Assembly (NCBI GenBank): GCA_031763025.1
Contig: JASSKH010000011.1
Location: 12,560,580-12,624,579, forward strand
Origin: Macrocystis pyrifera
Taxonomy: Eukaryota > Sar > Phaeophyceae > Laminariales > Laminariaceae
DNA: 64,000 nucleotides
Direction of reading: 5' to 3'
Position 1 is the stretch's first letter. Every line of letters starts with the position of its first letter. The notes beneath the pieces were generated by a model. That model searched no databases. It saw only the letters and a program-made list of their open reading frames with translations, and was not told the origin of the DNA. Position numbers and translations under genes: made by a program. Below are positions 10,370-20,830 of this stretch, piece after piece.

Positions 10370-10635
10370 TGTCGATTGTACTCAGAAACACGACATATAA
10401 GATCCATCATAGACTGAAGATTTCCATGCGGGAAAGGGATTCTGGCAGTAGGATATTGGGATATCGGGAAAATGTGTGTCCATCAATGCCACTCGTCAGG
10501 TGTAACTCTATACTACATATGAGGCGAGTCAACTCGACAGCGAGGATGTAATATAAGAGGTGTTCCGTGTTATGTCTCGAGTCAGCCACGCGTTGCCGTG
10601 TCGGCTGCGTCTATACCTTTAGAGATCAATCAACG
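10370..10635 (+). repeat. 5' LTR of the gag-only element
   Basis: Matches 12,665-12,931 and 2850-3104 over its full length. The terminal CA appears mutated to CG (10,634-10,635). The interior after it (GTGAAAGCCGGTG...) is shared with 3105-3312. Confidence 0.7.
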
Positions 10636-10796
10636 CACTAGTGAAAGCCGGTGAGCTTCCATTGGAAAGCGGAGCCCAGGCCAACCTAGAGAGATGGGAA
10701 TCTGCTTCCAGCATGTCTGTTCTTAGATGATGCGCTTAGTAGGGAGCCAGCGTGTGTATTTTGATGTGAAGAGATCGAGGTCCTGGAGGAGAGGAC

Positions 10797-11129
10797 GTGG
10801 GCGTGAGAAAGAAAGGCAGGAGATGCCGCGCCAGAAGCAGCAGCGATCTCAGCAGGGCCAAGTTTGAGTCGGGCCTGGTAGAGATTCGCTTAGCACTGAT
10901 GGCGAAGGGAGTTGCAGGTACAGCAGCAGCTCCAGCAGCACCATCAGCAACGTCAGCAGTCAGAGGATTGCTGCACTTTTGTTGCGACGATGAAGCGCAT
11001 GCAGTAACCACCGTTACCGCCGCCGCCGTGACCACCGCCACCGCAATCGCCGTCTACGGTACCGCCGCTGCCGCCGCCGTCGTCTCGACCGCCGCCGCTG
11101 CCGCCGCCGTCGTCTCGACCGCCACGTAA
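10797..11129 (+). CDS. Ala-rich reading frame in the LTR element (uncertain)
   Basis: A 110-residue frame with KFESGLVEIRLALMAKG and then a long Ala/Thr/Val run driven by GCC/ACC triplets. The first half may be the gag N-terminal region continuing from the block shared with 3105-3312. The second half is a GCCGCC and GTCGTCTCGACC minisatellite (about 11,015-11,125). It ends 10 bp before the next ORF, in a different frame, so it may be one protein interrupted by a frameshift. Function unknown. Confidence 0.3.
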   Translation: MGVRKKGRRCRARSSSDLSRAKFESGLVEIRLALMAKGVAGTAAAPAAPSATSAVRGLLHFCCDDEAHAVTTVTAAAVTTATAIAVYGTAAAAAVVSTAAAAAAVVSTAT

Positions 11130-11138
11130 CTGTCGCTG

Positions 11139-11606
11139 GTGCAGCACCCCGAGATAGCCAGGCACCTGCCTGAATCTGTGGGTTCGCTGCGCACTGGCGA
11201 CGTAGATTCGGAAACGGCAAGAGGTGGGAGGGCAGGTGAAGACCGCGGGAGCGACCCTGAAAGTGTTCTGGCAGAATCGGTTGCCTGGACGGCTGAAGCA
11301 CCGCGCCCGCAGGTGGTTGATGGGGGGGACGTTGCCCCACAGGAAAGAGACGAGGGAGAGAGTGAAGATGGGCGCAGGGGGGGCAGTCTGAGTCATCTGT
11401 TCGGGATCAGCGCACGTGCGCGACAGGATGCGCTGCCCCAAGAGAGAGAGGATGAAAGAGAAGGGACCGAGGCGCCACCACCAAGGACTTATGTCCGCAC
11501 CAGGCGACGTTTTATTTCACCTAGGAGAATAAGCTGGATGACCCGAGCTGTGGTGACGCCATCAAACCGGACGGAGAGGCAGCCGCGGCGGAGGCAACAG
11601 GAGTAG
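11139..11606 (+). CDS. Hydrophilic ORF inside the LTR element, gag-like by position
   Basis: 155 residues, stop-free and strongly charged: Glu/Arg-rich (QEREDEREGTEAPPPR, then RTRRRFISPRRISWMTR). There is no zinc knuckle, protease or transmembrane segment. It occupies the place where gag would lie between the LTRs, and a basic C-terminus would suit nucleic-acid binding, but there is no recognised domain. The initiating codon is not clear and the frame may continue from upstream after a frameshift. Confidence 0.4.
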   Translation: MQHPEIARHLPESVGSLRTGDVDSETARGGRAGEDRGSDPESVLAESVAWTAEAPRPQVVDGGDVAPQERDEGESEDGRRGGSLSHLFGISARARQDALPQEREDEREGTEAPPPRTYVRTRRRFISPRRISWMTRAVVTPSNRTERQPRRRQQE

Positions 11607-12107
11607 TGTTCGGGATATTGGGGTGATTCTTATTGAAATGTGGTTGCCTGTGAATCTGGATGAATATTTTTATCGTTTGTGTTTCGGAATTGCTTTTCTG
11701 GTCGATTTGGATTCCGCGAAAGTTTTTGGTGTTTTCGAGTAGTTTCAACGTGAAATAAAATTCAAGTGAAGTAATGTATGCTATCTCGCATTACCGTCGC
11801 GATCTGTGTATCTCTGTCGGGAGAAGGGACAAGGGGAGACTCTTGTCCGGGGGAACAGGGTTCCTCGCGATCTCTAGCATTCAGTTTCTTGGCTGAACTT
11901 GTATTTTGATGAGCATGACTACCGTGATATTTTCTATGATTTGCATTAATTTCGCATGAAATAGGCTATGAAGCGCCTGGGGGCGTGTGCGGTCCATATT
12001 AAATGTTTTCTGACTTCGAAAGTTTGGGCAGTACTTCGGAAATTGTGAGTTTGATTTGTTTGGTTCTTAAAAAGTTTGTGCTTTCGTTCAGAGTCAGTGC
12101 TGACTGA

Positions 12108-12163
12108 GTAGTCTAGCAGGTAGTGCTATATAATTCCCTAGGGTGGGTCGGGGGTTCAAGTCT
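12108..12163 (+). promoter_or_regulatory. tRNA-like Pol III A box and B box
   Basis: TAGTCTAGCAGG (12,109-12,120) fits the A box TRGYNNANNNGG, and GGTTCAAGTCT (about 12,153-12,163) fits the B box GGTTCRANNCY at tRNA-like spacing. The surrounding bases do not fold into a full cloverleaf: the anticodon and acceptor stems fail. So this is a SINE-head-like or relic tRNA sequence rather than a tRNA gene. It lies inside the LTR element, about 500 bp before the 3' LTR. Confidence 0.35.
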
Positions 12164-12664
12164 CGCCGAATTCGTAAGTTGTTCTTTTGGAGCGTGCGCG
12201 CTGGAGACAATACGAATGATTCTAATGGTGTGCCTGCAGACCCCAGTAGCGTTTGGCGAGGGGAGGGCCCCGGAGATCACTGTTACAAGGTCGACGAGAT
12301 TCCACTGAATATCTTTGGACCAATTCCGCGGAAAATCCCGTTTTACGTGACTGAATCCGAGAAGAATGCCGTTTTGCCTGGCATTGGACTTCGAGAGTTT
12401 TATGTGTTTGCAACAAAGAGGCTGGGGATTTGAGCATTTGAATACTGATTTGAATATTTTTTGTGTTGATTAAAGAATTTGGTTTTTGAGTTACAGATTG
12501 GAGTTTTGAATTTCTGAGTTTGATTCAAGTTGATTATAATATTGAGATATGTCAGCCTAGCGATGTCGTAAATTTTCATTTACAGAGCTGGGGGCAACAT
12601 TGATATGGTTGTACACAGGAGCAATGGGGATATTAGTATGGTCGTGTATAACGAGTAGGGGGGG

Positions 12665-12931
12665 TGTTGATTGTACTCAGAAACACGACATATAAGATCC
12701 ATCGCAGACTGTGAAGTTCATGCTGGAAAGGAATTATGGTAATAGGGTATTGGGATATCGGGGTAATGCGTGCCCACCAATGCCACTCGTCAAGTGTAAC
12801 TCTATACACTGCCTATGAGGCGAGTCAACTCGACAGCGAGGATGTAATATTAGAGGTGTTCCGTGATATGTCTGAAGTCGCCCACGCGTTCCCGTGCCAG
12901 TTGTGTCTATAACTGTAGAGATCAATCGACA
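12665..12931 (+). repeat. 3' LTR of the gag-only element
   Basis: Begins TGTTGATTGTACTCAG right after a G-run and ends ATCAATCGACA. It is aligned end to end with 10,370-10,635 with many substitutions and a few short indels. Confidence 0.7.
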
Positions 12932-14889
12932 TAGTCGTATTAGCTTGTACCAGGTAGTGTTTTCCAGAGTGTATGCTGCTTCTATCGGTACTTCATGTAT
13001 CTGCGTGTTAATGGTAGTGGTGTATAGTGACGGTATATTGTACTCAACTCAAGGTACCGCGTGCATGGTGTAGTATTCACAGACAGAGCAGTACTACGTT
13101 TCTGCCGACTACAATTTCTCTTTTCTTCGAGTAATACTCTCACCCACGGCTTCCGTTTCCGCCAAGAACAGCTCTACGGGCGTGATCTGTCACTCCCTTT
13201 TCGCCTTGCGACGCCCCCGGGATTTAACGTTGCCCACATCCCGAAGGGGGACCTTGCATCCACCGCCGATGATTCCTCGTTTCACAGGGCACGAAATGTA
13301 TATATATATATGTTTCCGTTTTCTCTTTGAATCGTTGCTTTGCTTTCAGTTTTTTCAGTTTCGTTTTCTGTTGATATCTCTATTTTATAGGATGCGTATC
13401 TCGTGCCTGGCGTATCCAGTACGATGACATGACATCGCGTTGTTTTTACTCCTCTTACTGCATATAGCAATGTAGTATCTCTATTGCGTGGTCTTGTGAC
13501 CACAAAACGTTTAACTCCTATCTTGCTTGCCTTCTATGCCAAGCACGCGTCAGGCACGCATAATACAGGCCAGGCATAAAAGGTAAACAAAAATATCGCC
13601 GTTTGTCTGGAACTCCCAAAATCAGGGCAATGAGAATATTTTTTGCAGCCCCCCCCTATACCGTAGCCACCTGTGTTGCACTGCTGCCCACAAACAAAAC
13701 TGATATCGTCAAAAGTTCCGACAACAAAGACACACTGGAATCACGTTTGCCGCCGTTTTTTTTTTTGCGAGGACTTTTCGTTTTTCTGCTCAAGCTCCGA
13801 ATGTTTCCATCGGGCCAAAATATGTCAGACCGGATATGAGCTACTCGGTTCACTCCTGTGCGTGTGCCAAAGCCAAAACACTGTTCGTGTCGTCATTCGG
13901 GGCGGACCTCGTCGCTGAAGTTTGAAAACGTGAAATGTGGTTCCGGGCGCTTGAATGTTTGGTTTCTTCCACTGCGCCAAGTTTTAGGCAAAATCAGGTG
14001 TATCTGGCCACTTTTCGGCCAAAAACATCAGTTACATGCTAAAAACAAGTACAAAACACACCCCTTCCTGTGGAGCCCTGCGAATGGCCAGGCTGACATC
14101 GTAACTGATTTTGGCTCGAAAAAGCCAAGGTATACCTGATTTTTTCTACTTTGTCTAGATTTCAACTGATTTTGGCCAGTTTTGAACCAATCAGAGCCAT
14201 ACGTACACTGTTGCTGCTGTATTTTCTCTCCGTATGCGTTTGCCCTCCTTCGGTGGAAATTCCTTTGTTTTGACGTATAAACTCTGCACTCGTACGTCTT
14301 ACGTAAAATCACGCATGTATATACATGCATACATGTACGCTGGTTTCACATGTTTTCCTTTGGGATGTGCGATGTGTTCAGTTACTTGTTGTGTGTACTC
14401 TGTAGTTTCCTATGTTCACAGCAGTCTTTACCGCACCATGGCCACACGGCATTTCGTCTGCACCATGTGGTACCTACACCCTGAAGAAAACAACACATTT
14501 CAGATTTTGGAAGCCATGTGGCACGCTTAGTGCTTTAGGCGCATTCTTTTTGTACAGGATTGTCATGGACATCACACCGCTCGTGGCGCGCGTTTTGTTG
14601 CTCGGTTTTAGTATGTACCTGATTTTGGCTCAAACGAATCAGGTATACCTGATTTTGGCATTTACTTTTTTTTTCTGCTGTAGAACGAGAAGGAGGAACG
14701 TGCTCGTACGACTTGTGGATTCCTCCCGCATATTATCACTATTTCGCTCTGGCAGCGCCACTTTGCATGCACATCGTATAGTAGGTTGTTGTAGGCCGCG
14801 AGCATTCAGCGCGTATTGGGCAGAGCGCAGTGCGGGCATGGCAGATGGTACTTTGTCGTGCCTGTCGTATCCATTATATTGTCGTTTTT
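12932..14889. other. No recognisable gene; short CTGATTTTGGC repeats
   Basis: AT-rich sequence. Between 13,985 and 14,660 the phrase (GTATAC)CTGATTTTGGC recurs at least five times in both orientations (about 13,990 reverse, 14,107, 14,140, 14,165, 14,608, 14,645), forming imperfect hairpins. A 229-residue frame at 14,412-15,101 (+) runs through this repeat and into the next dispersed repeat, so it is judged non-coding. Confidence 0.4.
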
Positions 14890-15100
14890 TTGTTTTTAAT
14901 GACATGCCATTTCATTGCCCGCGCGTGCCCTTGCTGCATACGTGGCAACGTAGCTGCTGTAACGTAGTTTTGCGACCGCAGAATTTGATATCTCTAGGAT
15001 TGAAGAGTCTCGTCACGGACACTGGTTGTGCTGGATGTCGACGGGAAGAAAACACCGTTTCATGTGAAGAACACACACATATCACGGGGAATAATAAATA
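14890..15100 (+). repeat. Dispersed repeat D, copy 1
   Basis: Contains GGACACTGGTTGTGCTG(G/C)ATG, TCGACGGG, then TTTCATGTGAAGAACACACA. The same order of blocks is found at 20,640-20,830, 33,985-34,060, 38,990-39,145 (all +) and reversed at 18,700-18,900. Nature unknown; it often lies next to LINE family-1 3' tails. Confidence 0.6.
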
Positions 15101-16085
15101 GGACCCACGATACTCACAAAAACCCATGCCTGGTATATATTAGGGATGATACTTGTCAGTAGCCACCATAGTTGTAGCACTTACGTCATCTGGTATACCT
15201 TTACGCATTTCTAGGTACAACAGACAGTTTTCCAGTCCGTGCGCTATGACATAGGTTGATTATTACAGCAGTACCAGAACTAAATGTCTTTTTACACATC
15301 TACTGCTGTGCATTTATACACAGAAGACGTCACAGTAACAAGTAGTATATTGAAATCTACTGTAGTACGTACGTACATGATCGGTGACAGCACATTATAG
15401 TCTAAGTGCTATTGGTATAGAATGGAAAGGCTGTCTTCAGTATCCCTCCGGGACCGGCAGCATAGGTTTAGTTCTGGTTGACGTAACAACAAAGGCTACA
15501 TGAGGGTCATGAGTACGTACCCCAAGTTACATACCTGGTAGTTTTTAGCAGTAGAACTCCGGGTCTCCGTGTTGTTTTATGTTGGCCTGAATGCAAGGGT
15601 ATTTCCCTATTTTTGTTTTTAACGAATTGTAGGGGTCGTCCTTTGTTTCGAGCCGCGAGCGCACACGCGCACCGCTCCCCTTTGAGCTCACTCTTCTTTT
15701 GCTCACCATCATCAGCTTCCAGCTGAGCAAATTAATCAATACCGGCCAGGAGTCGCCAAAGCATCATCGTCTTCTCTTCTGTTGAAGCTTCACGTACAAG
15801 TCGCCTGACAGTGACTACGTGTTTGCCTCGAGCATTGACTGTGTATTGATCGGTCATCGTCAATCGAGTCTCGACGTATACATCAGCTACGCGCTGGTAC
15901 ACACGTCAATCGCCATATCTAATAATACTTACCTTATTTTACCAACAAAAGTTGATCCTATAGGTATTGCTCAGCGATGTATCTCATTGTATGTATATAC
16001 AACAAAACATAAATATGATGTATGCCGGAGGATACAACACCAGGAAGGAGGAGTAGTTCACTAGAATCATTGTACAGTTAGTATA
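15101..16085. other. No recognisable gene
   Basis: GTAC-rich, AT-rich sequence with short frames only. No motif, RNA gene or long repeat seen. Confidence 0.4.
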
Positions 16086-16313
16086 CTTTTTCTTGCATAT
16101 AAAATTGGTAAGCGGAAAGCGCGAGAGCGTGAGTTGGCTACATTCGATGAAAATCGACGAACAGTGGGAATGCTGAACCCTATGCGCGACAAGAAATAAA
16201 GGCACGTACCGGGGGGGAGAAGGGACGACACCTATGACCATGGCTTGTCTAGGAGAAGACCGCTGAGGGTAAAACCTCCTACGAGTGGCCTGGAAAGTAA
16301 AAGTGATGATGAA
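16086..16313 (+). repeat. Dispersed repeat C, copy 1
   Basis: About 228 bp from TTTTTCTTGCATATAAAATT to GAAAGTAAAAGTGATGAT, matched in direct orientation by 18,983-19,205 with few differences. Includes GGCACGTACCGGGGGG and GGGTAAAACCTCCTACGAG. Both copies are followed by A-rich sequence, which would suit a retroposed (SINE-like) sequence; no Pol III boxes identified. Confidence 0.65.
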
Positions 16314-17249
16314 CAAAAAAAAAAAATAAAAAAAATGCAGAGACGCAACAAGAGGGAAGAAACCTTGCCCAAGATGGATTTCATACTCAAGAAGGGGGGC
16401 GCGTCATCCACAAATCTCAGTCAAACGACTACCGGGTACTGGATTTCCTGTTTTCCTGTTATCCTCACCCTTCCTTTCATCAAGTGATATGATGGTATTA
16501 TGAGCATTACCTGATATTATACTCGTATCCTATTAATAGGGTACACTGCTGTTTGTTGCCGTGTCCCCTCTCGCCCTGGAAGGCGCTCGGTATTCTTGTC
16601 GATTAATCGTAACGTTATCGTTTATCGAACTATCGGAACGATGATCGAAGAACCAGTTCGGTTCGAAGTATATTTTTTCTGTGTCGAACGATATTTCGAA
16701 ATATCGATACCGTATCTAATAATAAACCGACATTCACCCATCTACACCCAGTTTTGCGGATCTTCCGCTGCTGTACTCGTATAGGACTCCAACCCCTTTG
16801 CTTGTGTATCATGGGCTCATTGCTTTAAGTGTGTATTATGTGAGAACAGCAACCCACCTATTAGTAGCGAATATTCTACGTGCCTGCGCGGACGCGCATC
16901 GCTTATCGCGGTATACCATTCCAAGACTGTCGGTGGATCATGTGGACCACTGCTGTTGCCGCTGTACACATGGAAGAGCCGTCAGCTCTGACCAAAGGAG
17001 TAGCCAGACCCTGAAAAACTTCGGAATCTACGTACTAGAACCCAATTGATCGGGTCATTCTGTCTTGAAGGGAGGTCTGTCCTACCTGGTAACGTTCCTT
17101 GCTTTTTTTTTAAAAGCCTTCATACTGCTGGCTGTTTTATCTACAGACAGAGTGAAACTCCAAAGACCCAGCAATACGCTTAGGGTATTCGGTGCTTTGA
17201 TTCTACAGGCTATCGAAAAACCACTTCTACGGTCTGGTACTGTAATCAA
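16314..17249. other. No recognisable gene
   Basis: Starts with an A-rich run (after repeat C), then unassigned sequence with short frames only. A stretch near 16,600-16,720 is rich in ATCG/CGAT-type short repeats. Confidence 0.4.
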
Positions 17250-17390
17250 TAATGTTAGCCCACTCTTGGAAAGTCCTATACATGTATATACAGACCACAC
17301 GATGGTCGTTGGGTGATAACGAAGTTCATCCGAAACGGATCGGAGGGCAAAGATGCGGCTACTAGAACCAACGAAATGAGGCGATAGGCT
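17250..17390 (+). repeat. Sequence related to the TRIM internal region
   Basis: GTTAGCCCAC...CAGACCACACGATGGTCG..GGGTGAT..AAGTTCATCC.AAACGG...AAGATGCGGCTA..AACGAAATGAGGC..ATAG matches, block by block, 36,087-36,215, the interior of the TRIM at 35,587-36,841. No LTR-like sequence flanks it here, so it is an isolated interior relic or a shared module of a larger family. Confidence 0.6.
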
Positions 17391-18340
17391 TTCGGCGCAT
17401 CCGCCGCGGGTGACGCCCACGAGAAAAGGAGGAGGAGGGGGGGCAACAGAAAGAGTGGAAGGAAACCCAATCGAGGCAATACAGGGAGGGAGGGCAACAC
17501 GAAGGGCAAAAGGGAATCCGCGGTGGACGAAAGAAGGAACGAGACGCCAGACAGGGTAGCAAGGTACCAGACCGATTACAGCAGTAGTACAGAGAACCTG
17601 GCTTTGCTATTCGAACCACAACCGGCTGAGGCTACCTCAGGGGTGATTTATACTGATGTTCACGGGTCAAGATACCCTAAAACTCTCACGGGTCCGACCG
17701 GTTCGGTTTTCGGCGCATCCGCCGCGGATGGCTCCCACGAGAAAAGGAGGAAGAGGAAGAGGGGAAGCAACAGAAGTAGTGGATGAAAAACCGAGCGAGG
17801 CAATACAGGGAGGGAGGGCAACAGGAAGAGCAAAATGGAATCCGCGGTGGACGAAACAACGAAGGAGCCGGCAGACAGCGTAGCAAGGTACCAGACCGAC
17901 TACAGTAGTAGGGAGAACCTGGCTTTGCAATCCGTACCACAATCTGCTGAGACTACCTGAAGGGTGATTTATACTGCTGTTCACGCGTCAAGATACCCTA
18001 ACACTCTCACGGGTCGGGCCGCTTCAGTTTTGGGCGCATCCACCGCGGGTGGCGCCCACGAGAAAAGGATGAGGAGAGGGGGCAACAGAAGGATTGGAAG
18101 GAAATCCGATCGAGGCAATGCAGGGAGGGAGGGCAACAGGAGGAGCAAAAGGGAATCCGCGGTAGACGAAAGAAGGAAGGAGACGACAGACAGGGTAGCA
18201 AGGTACCAAACCAACTACAGCAGTAGTAGTGGGGAGAACCTGGCTTTGATACTCGTACCACAATCTGCTGAGGCTACCTAAAGGGTGATCTATACTGCTG
18301 TTCACGGGTCAAGATACCCTAAACCTCTAACGGGTCGGGA
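17391..18340 (+). repeat. Three tandem copies of a LINE family-1 3' end
   Basis: Three units of about 320 bp. Marker GTGATTTATACTG(A/C)TGTTCACG is at about 17,643, 17,964 and 18,285; CGCATCC(G/A)CCGCGG is at about 17,397, 17,716 and 18,037. Each unit encodes a version of the LINE C-terminal tail (for example NRRIGRKSDRGNAGREGN, then DERRKETTDRVARYQTNY) followed by GAGAACCTGGCTTTG and a stop. The frame is kept across much of each unit. This looks like tandem amplification of the LINE 3' end rather than separate insertions. Confidence 0.72.
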
Positions 18341-18500
18341 TGGTTCGGTTCAGGCCGGGCTGAGTCGGGTCGGGTCAGGTCGCGTCAGGAGATCTTGAAA
18401 AGTTTACACGCCGGGTCAAGGTCGAGTTATATTATGTGTCTCGACCTGACCGGGCCCGACCCGCGAGGCTCGACCCGACCCGTAAACAGCCCCTAGTTAT
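18340..18500. repeat. GGGTCGGGTC / GACCCGACCC inverted low-complexity repeat
   Basis: GGGTCGGGTCAGGTCGCG at about 18,366 is answered by CGACCTGACCGGGCCCGACC at about 18,442. The RNA or single strand could form a stem with a loop of about 60 bases. Confidence 0.55.
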
Positions 18501-18900
18501 TTTCCTTGGTTCTTGTTCTTACTATGTTTGTATGCGCGTTCCTTTAGCGCATTATTTTCAAGTGTCTGCTACATCTCCCGAGGAGAGGGACGACAGATAT
18601 TTCTTTCAGTTTCGTTTTCGCTTTCGATTATTTTATGGTTTTTTGTTTACTCTTTTTCGTTAGCATGGTTTCTGTTTTGTTTTTTGTCTCGCATAGAATG
18701 TGTATGTAGTGTATATCGTATCCAGTATGTTGTTGTTGTTTTCTTCACGTTAAACCGTTCTTTCTACCCGTCTACATCCAGCACAACCAGTGTCCGTGCC
18801 GAATCTTCAATCCTAGAGAGATACAAGTTCTGTGGTCACAAAGCTACGCCACAGGTAGAGAGATTCTACGTTGCCACGTATGCAATGCAATGCGGCGTCC
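18500..18900. repeat. LINE family-1 tail-like sequence and dispersed repeat D (reverse copy)
   Basis: 18,500-18,620 (TTTTCCTTGGTTCTTG..., GTCTGCTACATCTCCCGAGG) matches the far 3' tail seen at 4860-4970 and 31,490-31,700. 18,700-18,900 holds repeat D in reverse (TTCTACCCGTCTACATCC, GCACAACCAGTGTCCGTGCC). Confidence 0.55.
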
Positions 18901-18982
18901 CCGGTGGCTTGGTAGGAGGTCCGCGAGCCTATCAAGATCAATTTCGTGACTTCGAGTCTCACCGAGTGCATGCTCACAGGGA

Positions 18983-19205
18983 CTTTTTCTTGCATAAAAT
19001 TGATTAGCGGAAAGCGCGAGAGCGCGAGTTAGCTGTACATTCGATGAAAATCGACGAGCAGTGGGAATGCTGAACCCTATGCGCGATAAAAACTAAAGGC
19101 ACGTACCGGGGGGGGAGAAGGGACGACACCTGTGACCACGGCTTGTCCAGAAGATCGTCGAGGGTAAAACCTCCTACGAGTGGGCTGGAAAGTAAAAGTG
19201 ATGAT
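18983..19205 (+). repeat. Dispersed repeat C, copy 2
   Basis: Direct copy of 16,086-16,313, again followed by an A-rich run. Confidence 0.65.
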
Positions 19206-19349
19206 AAAAAAAATACAAATAAAATATATATATATATATTTTTTAATTAAAAAGTGCCGTGTCATCATATTGCGAACGACAGGCACGACATACCCATTCC
19301 ATGACCTAGAGAAACTAAAACGAAACAAATAGAAAAACAAAACAAAAAC

Positions 19350-19458
19350 TATTACGGGGGTCCATAGTTAATAGGACCTATGGTATAGATAAAAACCTAT
19401 ATATTTACCTATTTTTATCATCAATATTTGGTCCTGTTTGCTATGGTCCCCCGTAATA
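19350..19458. mobile_element. MITE copy 3
   Basis: TATTACGGGGGTCCATAG at the left and CCCCCGTAATA at the right, TA on both sides, 109 bp; same core (AAAACCTATATATTTACC) as copy 1. Confidence 0.85.
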
Positions 19459-19467
19459 AGACAATTC

Positions 19468-19613
19468 GAAAAACGAAAAGAAACAAGATCAAAGAAACAA
19501 ATATATACGATACCTGGTATATGTATATATAGCAACAACGAAAAAGGAAAAGAAACAAGATCAAAGAAACAAATATATACGATACCTGGTATATGTATAT
19601 ATAGCAACAAACC
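19468..19613. repeat. Two tandem ~73-bp units
   Basis: AAAAGAAACAAGATCAAAG...ATACCTGGTATATG...TATAGCAACAA occurs twice back to back with two or three differences, between the MITE and the LINE tail. Confidence 0.75.
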
Positions 19614-20630
19614 ATCGTACCCCCCCGCAAGGGATCTGGCAGACACTTGAAAAGAAGGAGCTAGAAAAAAAAAAGGAAAAAGAAGAAAGCACCACTAGTC
19701 GTCAACAGGGTAAGACTATGAACCAAGGGAAAAATAACAGGCAAACCAAACAAAGCACAAGGCATGCTCCATGTAGCGGCAGCAGTTTATGGTACTAGTA
19801 CGTAGCACAACCAGGGTCTCCGTGCTGGCCCACCTGGTACCTTGCTACCCTGTCTGCCACTATCGTCCAGCGTTCGTCAGCTATGCCCGGCCCCTCGGCG
19901 TCAGATAATACGAAACAAGAAAAGCAGGCTCGTCATCCACCCACGCCACACGACTCCGACTCCTTCAATAAGGTTTATCAATCGGAGAAAGGAAGAGAAA
20001 GAAAATATAATGAAAATCACATAGGGTCAAGGAAGAACATAAAATGAAACAAAAATAAACAAAAACAACAGGAAGACAAAGGAAGACCACGTTCGAACCA
20101 GCTGCACCTGTTGGTGGTACGAGTAGTATAGGAATGTTCTACTTCTTAGTCTGCCCGGTACCTGGCTACCCTATCTGCCATCTCCTTCCTACTTTCGTCC
20201 ACTGCAGTTTCCCTTCTACTCCTCTTCCCCCCCCTCTCCGCATTCCCTTGGTCGGGTTTTCTGCTACTCCTCTTGTTGCCCCTCCTCCCCCTATTCCCTT
20301 GGACACCACCCACGGTGGATGCGCAGCGCTGCCTACTCAGCTCAGCCGCAGCCTCGTGCCACCTCACCATGAACCGTTCGGCTGCTTCCAGGATCCCCCG
20401 GTACCACTTCCCCGCCTTTTTTGCAGCAGTGGGCCACAGTGCGGTCTCAACTCCAAACACCAAGGGAGAAATTTCCGTTGACCCTTCGGTGGCTCGGAAC
20501 TCCCTAAGGTCTTCGACTATGCATCTATGCCAAGTCTTAACCTGTCCGCCAGGTTTCGGGTTCTCCCCACCAGCAATCGTCCCGAACATTACTCGACTAG
20601 GTAATCGATCCTTGCTTTGCCGTATGTGAC
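19614..20630 (-). pseudogene. LINE family-1 copy B: C-terminal RT tail and 3' tail
   Basis: On the minus strand, 20,146-20,630 encodes KDRLPSRVMFGTIAGGENPK, FGVETALWPTAAKKAGKWY, AAERFMVRWHE and a Gly/Arg/Lys-rich end with DESRKEMADRVARYRAD. It is the longest uninterrupted version of this tail in the window, but it is 5'-truncated before the RT palm. 19,614-20,145 is the 3' tail, including the second GACAGGGTAGCAAGGTACC. No catalytic domain remains. Confidence 0.78.
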
Positions 20631-20639
20631 ACAAGACAT

Positions 20640-20830
20640 GCGTTGTCTGTAAGACATTGCGTTGTCTATACTGCTCACTGCATAACAATGTGGTGTGTCT
20701 ATGGCGTATTTCCGAGAGCGTGTTTATCTCCCTGGCTAGGGTTGAAAAATCGTCATGGACACTGGTTGGTTGTGTTGCATGTCGACGGGTGTCAAGAACG
20801 GTTTAATGTGGAGAACAAACAGCTAACATT
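20640..20830 (+). repeat. Dispersed repeat D, copy 3
   Basis: Blocks GGACACTGGTTGGTTGTG, CATGTCGACGGGT and GGTTTAATGTGGAGAACA in the same order as at 39,059-39,145. Confidence 0.6.

Larger units (their letters stand above)
10370..12931 (+). mobile_element. LTR element with a short gag-like ORF, no pol
   Basis: Two direct repeats of about 266 bp (10,370-10,635 and 12,665-12,931) bound a 2.03-kb interior. Each starts TGT(C/T)GATTGTACTCAG and ends near ATCAATC(A/G)AC(G/A), giving TG...CA-type inverted ends, and each holds ACACGACATATAAG as a possible TATA box. A G-rich polypurine tract (GAGTAGGGGGGGG, about 12,653-12,664) lies directly before the 3' repeat. The interior has no reverse transcriptase, integrase or RNase H, so this is a non-autonomous (TR-GAG or LARD-like) element. 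The LTRs differ at roughly a tenth of positions by eye, so the insertion is old. No clear target duplication or tRNA primer site was found. Confidence 0.7.

Noticed and set aside
12090-12175. A functional tRNA gene
   Set aside because: A and B boxes fit, but the D, anticodon and acceptor stems do not pair.
14412-15101. 229-residue plus-strand frame
   Set aside because: It crosses short CTGATTTTGGC repeats and dispersed repeat D, and has no conserved motif; judged chance.
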